Shown piece by piece: positions 16,475-24,802 of a DNA stretch of 40,421 nt. A program made the translations under genes and the position numbers. The stretch spans positions 103,194 to 143,614 of the forward strand of contig UCKS01000014.1 in the NCBI GenBank assembly GCA_900473045.1. The letters are read 5' to 3'. Origin of the DNA: Hyphomicrobiales bacterium (GTDB taxonomy: Bacteria; Pseudomonadota; Alphaproteobacteria; Rhizobiales; Rhizobiaceae). Every line of letters begins with the position of its first letter. The stretch's first letter is position 1. Under the pieces are notes generated by a model, which was not told the origin of the DNA, did no database searches, and saw only the letters and a list, made by a program, of their open reading frames with translations.

Positions 16475-17759
16475 TTCGGCCACTATTACTTGGGAGTTGG
16501 TCGACCAGGGCATCGTAGACGCCCAGATTGTGAATGCCGCGCCGCTTGTTGCGATTGCTCGCTCGAAAGATCACGACTTCGATCGAAAGTGCAGAGCAGA
16601 TGGGGCAGTTGCACCGCTTCCAGGGCCTGTCGCGAAGCGTTCGCTCATAACGATCGCGGAGGTCCTTGACTGCTTTGGCGCCGGGTAACTCGTCGATTGT
16701 CGTCCCCATCACCGCAGGCGTGGCATAGGCCAGGACGCTGTCGAGCGTCTCTTCCAGTTGCGCTTCGCCTTTATCGTAGGAGCGCAGCGCCGCCAGGGCG
16801 GTCTTCTCCATGGAAACGAGGCGCTCCTGGTTAAGCGACCCGCGCTTTGCAAGGCGCTGCAGCTTGGGGTTCTCAAGCGCCTGAGGCACGCGAATGGCTG
16901 TGTAATATTCGAGTTTGCCGCTCTTTGTCGGAAGAAAGTAGTTCGCCTTCGCATCCTTGAATGCGCGGATCAACGGCGACGTCGTGTCAAAGCTGGTGAT
17001 GTTAAAAGAGCCAAAGGTATGGATCTCATCAGCTTTTGCAAAACCGAGAATATGAAGGCGGGTAGTTTGCGGAATGGCATCCCGGATCGCGATCAGGCAG
17101 GATTTGATCTGTGCCGCCTTCAGCGGAACGGTGCCGCCGAGTGCCAGATAATCGTACCCCATCGCGACCAGACGGCGGGCGCCTTCGGCCATGCTGCCAG
17201 GGGACCAGCCCTGGATGACGCCCATCGGGGTGAAGCGGTTCGACATGTGCTGCGTTGCCGTCCGAAAGGCGGCCGCATTCTCAAGCGTGATCTCAAAGCG
17301 CCGGCGTGCTTCTTCAGTGCCGCCTTCAAACCCGGTCAGGCTCTCGTCGAAGTCGAAAATGATATGGTCGACTGAGCAGCCATGGGTGAACCGCGCATCG
17401 TCGTAAAATTCAGCCGTGTCCTCCGGCGTATAGGGAGGCCTGTCTTCCTTATGATATGTAAACGCCCCGCAATCGCCAAAGATCGGCAGATGTTCGAATG
17501 CTGGCTTGTCGAGCCGGAGAAACTCCCGCGCACCGACCCGGCGGAAGCGCATTGACTGTGCTTCCGTATATTTTCCGCCCACCGCCGCGCCGCCGACGAT
17601 GCCGCGGGAAACGAGCATACCTTTGTATGGGGCGTATCCCATGATTTCGTGCGGGTAAGCGTCATCCCAGTAGGGCGTGCGGCCCTCCGAATAGCGGTCC
17701 CGGAGAAAGTCGTAACCGGGATCGACGTGATCGAGACTGTCGGCAAAAATGAACTTCAT
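16392..17759 (-). CDS. dpdA: DpdA: TGT-like transglycosylase inserting 7-deazaguanine into DNA
   Basis: 455 residues. DpdA exchanges guanine in DNA for preQ0, as tRNA-guanine transglycosylase does in tRNA. The TGT active site is intact: Asp96 in GDCGAF (equivalent to the TDSGGFQ Asp), Asp258 in SFDTTSP (the nucleophile position), GGT at 208-210 in the base pocket, and the zinc site Cys383, Cys385, Cys388 with His410. It differs from TGT in having SVDHIIFDFDESLTGF (129-144) and an N-terminal segment typical of DpdA. The last 45 residues are polar, not needed for the TGT fold, and overlap the next gene. The start has GAGG eight bases upstream and an ATGA overlap with the preceding gene. This is the defining gene of a dpd modification system. 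Confidence 0.93.
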   Translation of the reverse strand: MKFIFADSLDHVDPGYDFLRDRYSEGRTPYWDDAYPHEIMGYAPYKGMLVSRGIVGGAAVGGKYTEAQSMRFRRVGAREFLRLDKPAFEHLPIFGDCGAFTYHKEDRPPYTPEDTAEFYDDARFTHGCSVDHIIFDFDESLTGFEGGTEEARRRFEITLENAAAFRTATQHMSNRFTPMGVIQGWSPGSMAEGARRLVAMGYDYLALGGTVPLKAAQIKSCLIAIRDAIPQTTRLHILGFAKADEIHTFGSFNITSFDTTSPLIRAFKDAKANYFLPTKSGKLEYYTAIRVPQALENPKLQRLAKRGSLNQERLVSMEKTALAALRSYDKGEAQLEETLDSVLAYATPAVMGTTIDELPGAKAVKDLRDRYERTLRDRPWKRCNCPICSALSIEVVIFRASNRNKRRGIHNLGVYDALVDQLPSNSGRNDNIEIPSDQSPTERSAHSPFICSASV

Positions 17760-18880
17760 CGTGTCGGCCTCGATAACTTGCGGTCGAGCTGCATCAGGTG
17801 CTCGGCAAGCAGCCGATTGTGTTGCGGTGTGCCCTGGATCTCATTCCACTGGAGGCCTAGCCCCTCCCAGGATCCTTCCGTCCAGGCACAAAGGGGCGCG
17901 ATCCGGTGCAATGCCTCCCGGACCTCGGCCTCCGGCGTCGCAGAACTGTCCGCGCGCAACATCACCTGATCCATCAAAGCGCCCATTGCTTTGATGCCGG
18001 CAGAATGCATCAGCCGGCTTTCCGTCGGTTGTTTGCCCCATGCCTCCCGGAACACGTCGCGGACGGCCGTCCAGTATAGGGCAAGTGCCTCGTACATCGC
18101 GTCGGGATCATAGGCTTCCGCCGAAAGCTTATACTGGTGAAGAGCTCCATGAGGGCCCTTGAGGTTTTGCTTGATCGCATCGATCAACGCCGTGTCGTTG
18201 ACGACGCTTTGCTCGCCACCGGCGTCGGAGGCACGTCGGATCAAGCGATAGAACGGCGACTTTTGTTGCCGATTGAGGAGATTACAAAGTTCGCTTGGCA
18301 AGCGGTTGGCGGCAAGGTCCTTTGGCAGGAGTGACCCGACTTCAGGGAGCAATTCGTTGATCAGCCGGACGTCCAGCGCCTTGACCTTGTTGACCAGGAT
18401 AAACTGCTCGCGATGCACCTGCACATCCTGTGAAACGAAGCCGACGACCGGCACAGGGAAACGACTGTCTTTGGCTTTAGCAAGTGCCAGGGACCGCTGT
18501 TGGCCGTCGACGATCCAGGCGGCTCGCTTGCCGTCCTCGAAAAGCGGAATATTCAACGTGCCCGAAACACCGACTTCCGAAAGCCCTTTCGGCTTTGGGC
18601 CGCGTGAGACGTCAAATGTCACGTCGGATGAAAGAGCAAGGGTAATCGCGTTCGGGAAGAGGACCGGCCCGCTGTCTAGAAACTCGACGATGGCCTTGAC
18701 GTGGCTTTTGATTTCCTTGCGCTGGAAGCCCTTCAGATCCTTCTCATCGCGATGGATACGACTAATGTTGGCAATCCGCGTCAGATCCGAGCCATGCAGA
18801 AAAAACGCATAGACGTCGATACGATCGCCTTGTTGCGTTTTGACCGCCCGAACCATGAGATTGTCTTTGACGCTCTTCAT
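17756..18880 (-). CDS. dpdB: DpdB-family DGQQR protein (copy upstream of dpdA)
   Basis: 374 residues, starting at the ATG that overlaps the upstream stop as ATGA. DGQQR is at 125-129, with GFQRKEIKSHV (51-61) before it and FILVNKVKALDVRLINELLP after it. The C-terminal helical half has SRLMHSAGIKAMGALMD, matched by SRLVHGAGIMSLGYVME in the copy downstream of dpdA. It is therefore a paralog of that protein and a relative of DndB. DpdB proteins hydrolyse ATP and are required with DpdA for base exchange. Either copy could be the functional DpdB; the other might regulate expression as DndB does. Four-base overlaps on both sides show tight translational coupling. Confidence 0.83.
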   Translation of the reverse strand: MKSVKDNLMVRAVKTQQGDRIDVYAFFLHGSDLTRIANISRIHRDEKDLKGFQRKEIKSHVKAIVEFLDSGPVLFPNAITLALSSDVTFDVSRGPKPKGLSEVGVSGTLNIPLFEDGKRAAWIVDGQQRSLALAKAKDSRFPVPVVGFVSQDVQVHREQFILVNKVKALDVRLINELLPEVGSLLPKDLAANRLPSELCNLLNRQQKSPFYRLIRRASDAGGEQSVVNDTALIDAIKQNLKGPHGALHQYKLSAEAYDPDAMYEALALYWTAVRDVFREAWGKQPTESRLMHSAGIKAMGALMDQVMLRADSSATPEAEVREALHRIAPLCAWTEGSWEGLGLQWNEIQGTPQHNRLLAEHLMQLDRKLSRPTR

Positions 18881-19788
18881 AGCGCCCTCTCTTCACGGAT
18901 CTCGGCCGCTAACCTGGAAAATCGTTTTTGCTCGCAGGCGATATTCAATTCATCGCGCAAGATCCGCAGTAGCTTTGTCGACCGGCCATCGGCGCGCGAC
19001 CAGTGATCGCGGACGATGGATTTGAGATCATAATCCGACATCCGCGTGCCCGACTTGGGAGAAGGGCGATCCCATCCGGCAAGCGCGACCTCAACGAGTT
19101 CGGCATGTTCTTTGGCTGTCGCAAGTGGCGCCGAGGAAAGGACGTTCTCGACAAAATGGCGAACGGCACGGGACGCGAAATCAGACCGAGTGCCGGGCAA
19201 AGTGCTTTGTGGGCCGTCCAGGCGGTCATCATAAGGAAGTCGGACATGTTCCAGACGAGGGTTCAGATCGGGCACATCGCGACCGCCGACAATCCTTATC
19301 CTCTCACACAATACGTCCGAAACGCGCTGAAGGGCAGGAGCCACCATTCGCAAATAGGGGGACGGAAGTGCTATTATGACAAGGCCGCTTGATCGGTCGA
19401 GCAGGTCGCTCAACGTCTTGTTCCCGCCAAGCGCTGCCCACCAATCGGCGTCGCCGTGACCCTGAAGCTTGTTCAGGATACAATCCGGGCTGCCTTTGGA
19501 AACCGTCAGATTATAAGAGGGTATCTCTTGCTGACTGCGGATGAGGCCGAGCCCGGCCGATACGATATAGAGTTCAGCCTGGGCGGAATCGGCCGCTTTC
19601 TTGGCTTCCACAAATGATCGACCACAATAGACGTCCTTCGCCGGGGCCACGACCTCGACAGTTGCAATCCTTGCCATCCAGGCATCCGCCACTTGCCCTA
19701 AAGTGCCGATCTCCAAATCTCGGGCGCACAGTAAAGGGCTGGGGGTAACCCGCTTTCTTTGCGTGCAGGCGGTGAGGATAACGGGCAT
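18877..19788 (-). CDS. dpdC: YaaA/DUF6884-like protein, DpdC candidate
   Basis: 303 residues from the ATG at 19788, which gives the family's N-terminus ILTACTQRKR; the frame is open 25 codons further upstream into the promoter. CTQRK (8-12), YCGRSFVEA, a YIVSAGLGLI stretch and YNLTVS follow in the order seen in DUF6884/YaaA (DUF328-related) proteins. DpdC, described as DUF328-related, converts preQ0 in DNA to the amido form (dADG). The first place in the operon, directly before a DpdB and DpdA, fits this role. Assignment to DpdC rather than to another YaaA-like protein is inference. The C-terminal 80 residues are helical and do not resemble anything I recognise. Confidence 0.65.
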   Translation of the reverse strand: MPVILTACTQRKRVTPSPLLCARDLEIGTLGQVADAWMARIATVEVVAPAKDVYCGRSFVEAKKAADSAQAELYIVSAGLGLIRSQQEIPSYNLTVSKGSPDCILNKLQGHGDADWWAALGGNKTLSDLLDRSSGLVIIALPSPYLRMVAPALQRVSDVLCERIRIVGGRDVPDLNPRLEHVRLPYDDRLDGPQSTLPGTRSDFASRAVRHFVENVLSSAPLATAKEHAELVEVALAGWDRPSPKSGTRMSDYDLKSIVRDHWSRADGRSTKLLRILRDELNIACEQKRFSRLAAEIREERAL

Positions 19789-19843
19789 AATGGGCGTCTC
19801 TGTGGGCGTCACCCATTTACTGGAGCAACCTATTTCGCTAGTG

Positions 19844-19872
19844 ACATAACTGCGCTGCGGCATTCAGGTCAA
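19844..19872 (-). promoter_or_regulatory. Promoter of the ten-gene dpd operon
   Basis: Reading leftward, TTGACC (19872-19867) and TTATGT (19849-19844) are separated by 17 bases. Transcription would begin near 19837, leaving a leader of about 50 bases before the first ATG at 19788. No other good promoter is visible before that gene. Confidence 0.5.
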
Positions 19873-19897
19873 TACAGAAACTGCAGCCGTTCTTTGA

Positions 19898-20128
19898 TGT
19901 CCCCTAGAAACTGCGCCCCTGAACTTCGGCGTCGCAGTTATTACGGACAGGCAAATTGAATTCGAAAGGTCCTTCTATCCGTCTCGTCTGAACGGCCACA
20001 CGAATATCGCCGTCATCGGGCGCGCCGTCCCCAAGCTGGCGCCGGCCTGGGTCGTGCCGCTGATCGGCGCACCAGGGCTCGCCGCGTTCATCAATGACCT
20101 GCGGGTGAGTCTGGTCGATTTGCTTTGA
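19898..20128 (+). pseudogene. 3' remnant of a truncated gene at the island edge
   Basis: An open frame without a start codon runs rightward to TGA at 20126. From about 19919 on it has the strong third-position GC of a real gene. The translated end includes NGHTNIAVIGRAVPKLAP and VVPLIGAPGLAAFINDLR. I do not recognise the family. The 5' part is missing and is replaced by the promoter of the dpd operon, as expected if an inserted island cut the gene. The region 19789-20203 holds nothing else except that promoter. Confidence 0.4.
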
Positions 20129-20203
20129 AACATTGCCGGTGTGAGTGCTGCTCGTTCATCCAGGTTCGGTTGAGGAGCCTGCGTTCGTCCGGCACTGACG
20201 GCC

Positions 20204-21574
20204 TCATCTTTCGGTGTGTCTCTCGTCGGTAAACGACAAATTCAGCGTTTCCTGCAGCTTGCCCAGCGTTCCGTCCTTTCGAAACCGAATTCCCGACACC
20301 ATAAAGCTGACGCTGCTGCCGCCGGAATACAGCGTTACGCCCGTAACCGACAGCCGCAACAGTTTCCCGCGGCTTTCGGACGTAACAATGTCCCCAGGCA
20401 CGATTCCAAGGATGGACCGGGCAAGCGCTGATCGTTCCGCTTCGAGTTCGGTATCCCATCGCTCGAGCTCTGTTTCGACATGACGGAACGCGTCTCGTGC
20501 GGCTTGGAAGGGACGCTCCTCCCCAAACCACAGGCGATCCACGACCGAAAGGATTTCTCCCGGGACCTCCTTCTGCATTGCGTAAGCGGCGTTGCTCATC
20601 ATCTCGTGGACCCGTTCCGCCTCTTGCAGGGCGCGAAGCCGGTCCGCATAGGGCGTGATTGCCACTCCTGAAATCACTGGTGAGAGCACTTTGTTGGAAA
20701 CGGGCATGAAGTCGACTGGCATCACCTCACGCAGGCCGATCCGGTTGGTCGCATGCCGCTCGGGCGGGTCTTCCTCGCGCCATGACTTGCGGTTCCACTC
20801 CACCCAGATCTCGCGCGCCGAAATACAGAGCCAACTGTCCAGGAACAAGTGCGATTCCGGGGAATAGAGATGGTGCGTTGACCAGGCGTGATCTGCCGCC
20901 GTCAGCGGCATGACCACGTGCTGGAGTTCTTGATCCCGGACCATCCCCGAAAGGGCGGCGATCCGCTCCTGCAATGGCACTGTTAGTCGGACAAAGATCA
21001 CCGGCCCGTCGGCCCTGAAGGATGTGCGCTTGCTCTGGGTCTCGAATACCAAGAGTTGCTGCCGCGCCATCGGCAGCAGGCGCTCAACGAGTTTGGCAAC
21101 GCTGTTGCGGACAGACGGTCCCCAGCGCGTGGCGATGCGACCTTCTTCCATCCAAGCCTGTGCACGGCCTTGAATGAGCAGCACGACCTGTGCTGCCACA
21201 TCGCGATCAAGATTGGCGAGCGGCCTGGCCCCTGGCAGTGGAGCAATACCGGCGCCCCGATTGTTCATCTCCGACAGCGCCATTTCGAGGAACTGGCGCT
21301 GCAGTTTCGAAAGCGATTCTGCTGTTTTTGCACGCAACTCGTCGCGTCGCTTGGTGTCGAGTTCCTCGCGGAAAGCAACCAGGGCCGGTCGGCGTGGTCG
21401 CTGCCCGGCCTGCATGCGAGCCCAATAGCCCCGAGGTGGCTTTGGGACCTGCAGCTTGGTGCAGAGTTTGCCGATCGCCACGTCCGAAAGGCCAAGTTCC
21501 TTGGCGATCTCGCTGGTCGGTTTCTCCCATACGAGAGCAAAGAGTTCTTCTCTGGACAGTTTCCGTCGTGGCAT
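20204..21574 (-). CDS. Helix-turn-helix protein of unknown function, copy 1
   Basis: 456 residues from the ATG at 21574. The N-terminus (about 6-55) contains a resolvase-like helix-turn-helix: LSREELFALVW, then IAKELGLSDVAIGKLC, then a basic PKPPRGYWARMQAG segment. The rest (60-456) is a large domain I do not recognise, with helical and beta-rich parts and an SVDRLWFGEERPF stretch. The same N-terminal plan occurs in the gene at 22168-23442, so the two are diverged paralogs. Proteins of this plan are common on rhizobial plasmids. It lies downstream of, and in the same direction as, the cold-shock gene (96 bases away). DNA binding is likely; target and function are unknown. Confidence 0.75.
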   Translation of the reverse strand: MPRRKLSREELFALVWEKPTSEIAKELGLSDVAIGKLCTKLQVPKPPRGYWARMQAGQRPRRPALVAFREELDTKRRDELRAKTAESLSKLQRQFLEMALSEMNNRGAGIAPLPGARPLANLDRDVAAQVVLLIQGRAQAWMEEGRIATRWGPSVRNSVAKLVERLLPMARQQLLVFETQSKRTSFRADGPVIFVRLTVPLQERIAALSGMVRDQELQHVVMPLTAADHAWSTHHLYSPESHLFLDSWLCISAREIWVEWNRKSWREEDPPERHATNRIGLREVMPVDFMPVSNKVLSPVISGVAITPYADRLRALQEAERVHEMMSNAAYAMQKEVPGEILSVVDRLWFGEERPFQAARDAFRHVETELERWDTELEAERSALARSILGIVPGDIVTSESRGKLLRLSVTGVTLYSGGSSVSFMVSGIRFRKDGTLGKLQETLNLSFTDERHTER

Positions 21575-21676
21575 CTTCAAGCATCTTTTTCATGCGAGCG
21601 CCTTCATCAAGGCGACACCAGTGTGGCCATGCTCCACACGACGGTCGGCAGGCTGGATAGTCACAACGTCCTAGAA

Positions 21677-21880
21677 CTACATGACCGATACATTCTCTGC
21701 TTTGGACTTTCCGGTTTTGCGATCCTGTCCAACTTCGAAGCTCACCTTATCGCCCTCACGGAGTGAACCGCCACGTTGCAGCGCAGACACATGGACGAAG
21801 ACGTCCTGTCCGCCATCCTCGGGTGTAATGAAGCCGAAGCCCTTGTCGTCGTTGAAGAATTTGACAGTACCGGTTGCCAT
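21677..21880 (-). CDS. cspA: CspA-family cold-shock protein
   Basis: 67 residues, a single cold-shock domain that binds single-stranded RNA and DNA. The RNP1 motif KGFGFI and RNP2 motif VFVHVSA are intact, and [15 protein letters not shown] and [11 protein letters not shown] are typical. The 287-base stretch before it (21881-22167) has no gene; part of it is probably a long 5' leader, as is usual for csp genes. It is set between the two paralogous helix-turn-helix genes on the same strand. Confidence 0.97.
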   Translation of the reverse strand: MATGTVKFFNDDKGFGFITPEDGGQDVFVHVSALQRGGSLREGDKVSFEVGQDRKTGKSKAENVSVM

Positions 21881-22167
21881 GGAATTCCAATCCTATCTAA
21901 GCGTGCCACGATTTTGCAGCGAAGCTACAACGGGAGTTGGACCGCATCAACCAACAAAAGCCGGTCCGTCGCTGGCGCTGTACGGCCAAGCTTCGTTAAT
22001 ATCCGAGGAACGGCCCGGCGGGGGCAATCTTTCCTGCCTTCCGCTTTTGCGCGCGTTGCTGAAAGCTCCGATGCCTTCCATCGTTTGTCCGAGACTAGGC
22101 TTGGCCTCGACGGAAGAGTGGTCAATCCTGTAGCCAGCAGTGGGCGCGCGTCTCTTTACCTGTGCGT

Positions 22168-23442
22168 CTAATCTTTCCGATACTTCGATCGGTATCTCTC
22201 ATCAGGTGCCTGCCAATTCTCAATGAAGTCCAGGGGATCGATGCTACCCATCATGGCCCTCGCAAGTTCCAGCCGTTCTTCGAGGCGTTGGCGACGCTCG
22301 TTGTCGAGATTATTCAAACGCTCCTCCGCATCAGCGAAGAAGCGTTCTACAGCCATCGCCTTTCCCCATTTCTCAATGGTTTCGGCAAGCTGCTGCCGGC
22401 TGTCTGAGAGAGCCTGCGCGACTTTTCGAGCGTCCTCTCGTCGCTCGTAGCGCTCCCATTCTTCTGCCCGCTCTTTTTTTCTCCTGGCTTCGGCGGCGTC
22501 TTCGGCGATCATCAGCTTCAATATGTGATCATGCGAAGCTTGCAGCGTCTCGACGATCGTGGAAATGACTTTTTCGAGGGGCTCCTCCTGCGTGTCCTGC
22601 CATCTGGCCGACCACTCGACACCCTTCTTTGGAGAGTAGGCGATTATCCTCAGGCGGCCGGAGGGCATGTCCTGCTCCGTCGTCCAGGAATGTGTCATCT
22701 GCCAAGATTTCATTGACCGGACGAGCCTGCTGTCTTCGCGATAGTAATCGCCGTTGACGTATCGCATCGTCACCCTTTCAGTCATTTCCGTGACGGCCAG
22801 GCCTATAGGCACGCTGTCGATGTAGAAGATGGTAGGCCGGTCGGGCCCCCAGATCCCGCTTGAGTAATAACGTCCATACTTCCGGTCCTTGAGCTCAACC
22901 TCCTGCTCGGACACGGGAATCCGACCAATGTCATCGCTTTGCGGGGCGATATGAACGTGATACCCCCGCTCATCCAGGGCAAGGTAAAGGGCGTTCGCGA
23001 TACGGAGTGTCCTTGGCAGTGCGCCTTCCGATGAAATCAAGTCGGGGAGGAGCCGCTTGTATGGCCGCAGGAACTCACCGTCCTTTACCTCCCTCGACTT
23101 ACGCAAATGCCCCTCGACACCAAAAAGCAGTGGATGATGTTCCATCCGGCGGGCTTTCTTGTGGGGCTTGTCCTTCGACTGATCCTTAGGTGTTTTCGGT
23201 CGGTGTGGCTTCGAGATCGCCGGCGTGATCTCGATCACTTCATCGGGCGCCTCCGGCAATGCGGGTAGCTCAACTGGGAGACCTAGGGATTTTCGCGTCC
23301 AATACCCGGAACCAGGATAGGGGACCTGATGTTTCCTGCACACCGCAGCTAAGGCGGTCCCCGTCGTGCCCAATTCCGCGGCAAGCTTGCGTAAAGGCCG
23401 GGCACTTACGAGCTTGTAAAGCTCGAGCCGAGACAATTGCAT
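22168..23442 (-). CDS. Helix-turn-helix protein of unknown function, copy 2
   Basis: 424 residues. The N-terminus repeats the plan of the gene at 20204-21574: LSRLELYKLVS, LAAELGTTGTALAAVC, then PYPGSGYWTRKSLG. A proline/lysine-rich linker (about 80-105) follows, then a beta-rich region with YYSSGIWGPDRPTIFYIDSV, and from about 300 a long charged helix full of Arg and Glu (AEARRKKERAEEWERYERRE), probably a coiled coil. I know no function. Copy 1 lacks the extended Arg/Glu helix of this size. The pair may be regulators or nucleic-acid-binding proteins of the plasmid. Confidence 0.75.
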   Translation of the reverse strand: MQLSRLELYKLVSARPLRKLAAELGTTGTALAAVCRKHQVPYPGSGYWTRKSLGLPVELPALPEAPDEVIEITPAISKPHRPKTPKDQSKDKPHKKARRMEHHPLLFGVEGHLRKSREVKDGEFLRPYKRLLPDLISSEGALPRTLRIANALYLALDERGYHVHIAPQSDDIGRIPVSEQEVELKDRKYGRYYSSGIWGPDRPTIFYIDSVPIGLAVTEMTERVTMRYVNGDYYREDSRLVRSMKSWQMTHSWTTEQDMPSGRLRIIAYSPKKGVEWSARWQDTQEEPLEKVISTIVETLQASHDHILKLMIAEDAAEARRKKERAEEWERYERREDARKVAQALSDSRQQLAETIEKWGKAMAVERFFADAEERLNNLDNERRQRLEERLELARAMMGSIDPLDFIENWQAPDERYRSKYRKD

Positions 23443-23505
23443 GCGTCAGCATTCCTGTTTTTAAGATTCTTTGATCGGTCCCCCTGACGAAGAGATGGAA
23501 CCTCG

Positions 23506-24006
23506 CTACCCCGCCAACTGCATTTGGCCCCAGGTCCAGCACTCCTCTTTGCAGGCATGATGGAACTCTAGGTCCTCGCTGAAGGACCTACCAATACGCC
23601 GCGCACCTTCGGAAAAGCCTTTCAACGCATTCTCCTTCAACTCGCCCTCTTGCGAGCTGCCTTGATTCACACAGATGGCCGTCAGCAATGGAAGTTTGCG
23701 CGCGTGGCAGATTTCCAGAAGCCGGTCGAGGTGTCCATTCTTTCCGTTCAGCTGATGTCGCGCCTTGCTCCACTCGACACCGCTCGCTTTTGCCAAATCT
23801 CCATAGGTTATGCAGGTCCCGGAGACGGCAGCCCGCTTCAGGGCTGCAAGTGACTTTTCAAGATCAAGGCCTGCCCGCCTTCCAGCGCGGCGGCCCCTTT
23901 CTTCGAGCAAATCGAGATACAATGCGGCTTCGGTCTGGCAGCGCTTCTCAAAGTTCCTGATCCACTGATCGATCTCGACATCCGTCTTGTTGGAAAAATC
24001 GGCCAT
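23506..24006 (-). CDS. Conserved hypothetical protein, possible nucleic-acid role
   Basis: 166 residues; not recognised with confidence. The first 55 residues are charged and helical. The middle has CITYGDLAKASGVEWSKA (64-81), a winged-helix-like stretch of the kind found in alkyltransferase-like and McrA-linked proteins, followed by LDRLLEICHARKLPLLTAIC (93-112). The C-terminus has two cysteines and two histidines (HHACKEEC). Good third-position GC supports real coding. It starts 204 bases from the divergent small zinc-ribbon gene; the gap 24007-24210 probably holds both promoters, though none is clear. Confidence 0.65.
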   Translation of the reverse strand: MADFSNKTDVEIDQWIRNFEKRCQTEAALYLDLLEERGRRAGRRAGLDLEKSLAALKRAAVSGTCITYGDLAKASGVEWSKARHQLNGKNGHLDRLLEICHARKLPLLTAICVNQGSSQEGELKENALKGFSEGARRIGRSFSEDLEFHHACKEECWTWGQMQLAG

Positions 24007-24210
24007 CGTCGTCTCGCTTATTGATTGTGGCTTCGCGCGACATGTTCGTCGCCGCCACCCGGTCTCGCCCTGATTCCTAAGGCCATTCTATCTCAACATA
24101 ATAGCGCCCGACATGACGCAATTGGATCATCTCTGAGAGCGATCCCTGCCGGCTTGTACAGCGTTCGAAGCATACTATCTCTGGTGTAACCCCCGAACTG
24201 GAGCATCGCC

Positions 24211-24387
24211 ATGGATCGAAGCGCGGCCGATATGCTGCCGGAATTCTATATTGAAATTCTTCCGCCGGACCGCGATGAAAAGTGTGCGTCGGATGCAACG
24301 ACATGTCCGTGCTGTCGAAGGTTACGTCCGGCCTCGAGCATGGATGACGATGGCTGCGGGATCTGCGACGAATGCCTGGCACCATGA
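24211..24387 (+). CDS. Small zinc-ribbon-like protein, translationally coupled to the next gene
   Basis: 58 residues, with GGAG seven bases before the ATG. After an acidic, hydrophobic N-terminal part (MLPEFYIEILPPDRDE) come CPCC (33-36) and CGICDEC (49-55), which could bind one zinc ion. The stop TGA overlaps the next ATG as ATGA, strong evidence that both are translated. Small proteins of this design are frequent on rhizobial plasmids; function unknown. Confidence 0.6.
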   Translation: MDRSAADMLPEFYIEILPPDRDEKCASDATTCPCCRRLRPASSMDDDGCGICDECLAP

Positions 24388-24698
24388 ACGGCGGCGGAAA
24401 AACACTTCCATCAACCCAAGCGACGTTTGAAGACGCCCTTGCGAAATTGCCGGACGGCTATGTCGACGGACATTTTGGTAATCGATCTTGGGGCGTCACC
24501 GTCAAGCGGTCGCAGGATGGCAAACGGACGTGGCTCTATGGCGAGGAGCTTAGCGGAAGCGATATCGTCAGCTTCAACCTCTATCGATTGGCTGGACCTG
24601 GGCCGACACTGAAGCCGTGCGAAATGTCCTCCGCCAAGGTGATCGAATTCGTTCTCGGTTTTGAGCCCAGCACGGCGAAAGCCTCGTCTCGCCGATAA
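24384..24698 (+). CDS. Small conserved rhizobial protein of unknown function
   Basis: 104 residues from the ATG at 24384, chosen for the ATGA overlap with the 58-residue gene; an ATG four codons upstream is possible. Visible features are GHFGNRSWGVTVKRSQDGKR (36-55), LYGEELSG and SFNLYRL, then LKPCEMSSAKVIEFVLGF near the end. The pattern is that of a small beta-rich protein seen repeatedly in rhizobia without assigned function. No membrane segment or catalytic motif. The anti-SD small RNA begins about 100 bases downstream. Confidence 0.7.
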   Translation: MNGGGKTLPSTQATFEDALAKLPDGYVDGHFGNRSWGVTVKRSQDGKRTWLYGEELSGSDIVSFNLYRLAGPGPTLKPCEMSSAKVIEFVLGFEPSTAKASSRR

Positions 24699-24802
24699 TG
24701 GTCGAAAAATCAGCACAGGATTTATATTGCATTGCAGCAAGCGCAGGGCTGCACTGCGATCTGAGCGCTGGCAGTCGGGGCAGCCTCTGATATGTTCGGG
24801 TC

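Noticed and set aside
11359..19872. Ordinary tRNA queuosine operon
   Set aside because: queC, queD and queE alone would fit, but the TGT homolog has the DpdA pattern and is coupled to DGQQR proteins; queA, queF and queG are absent.
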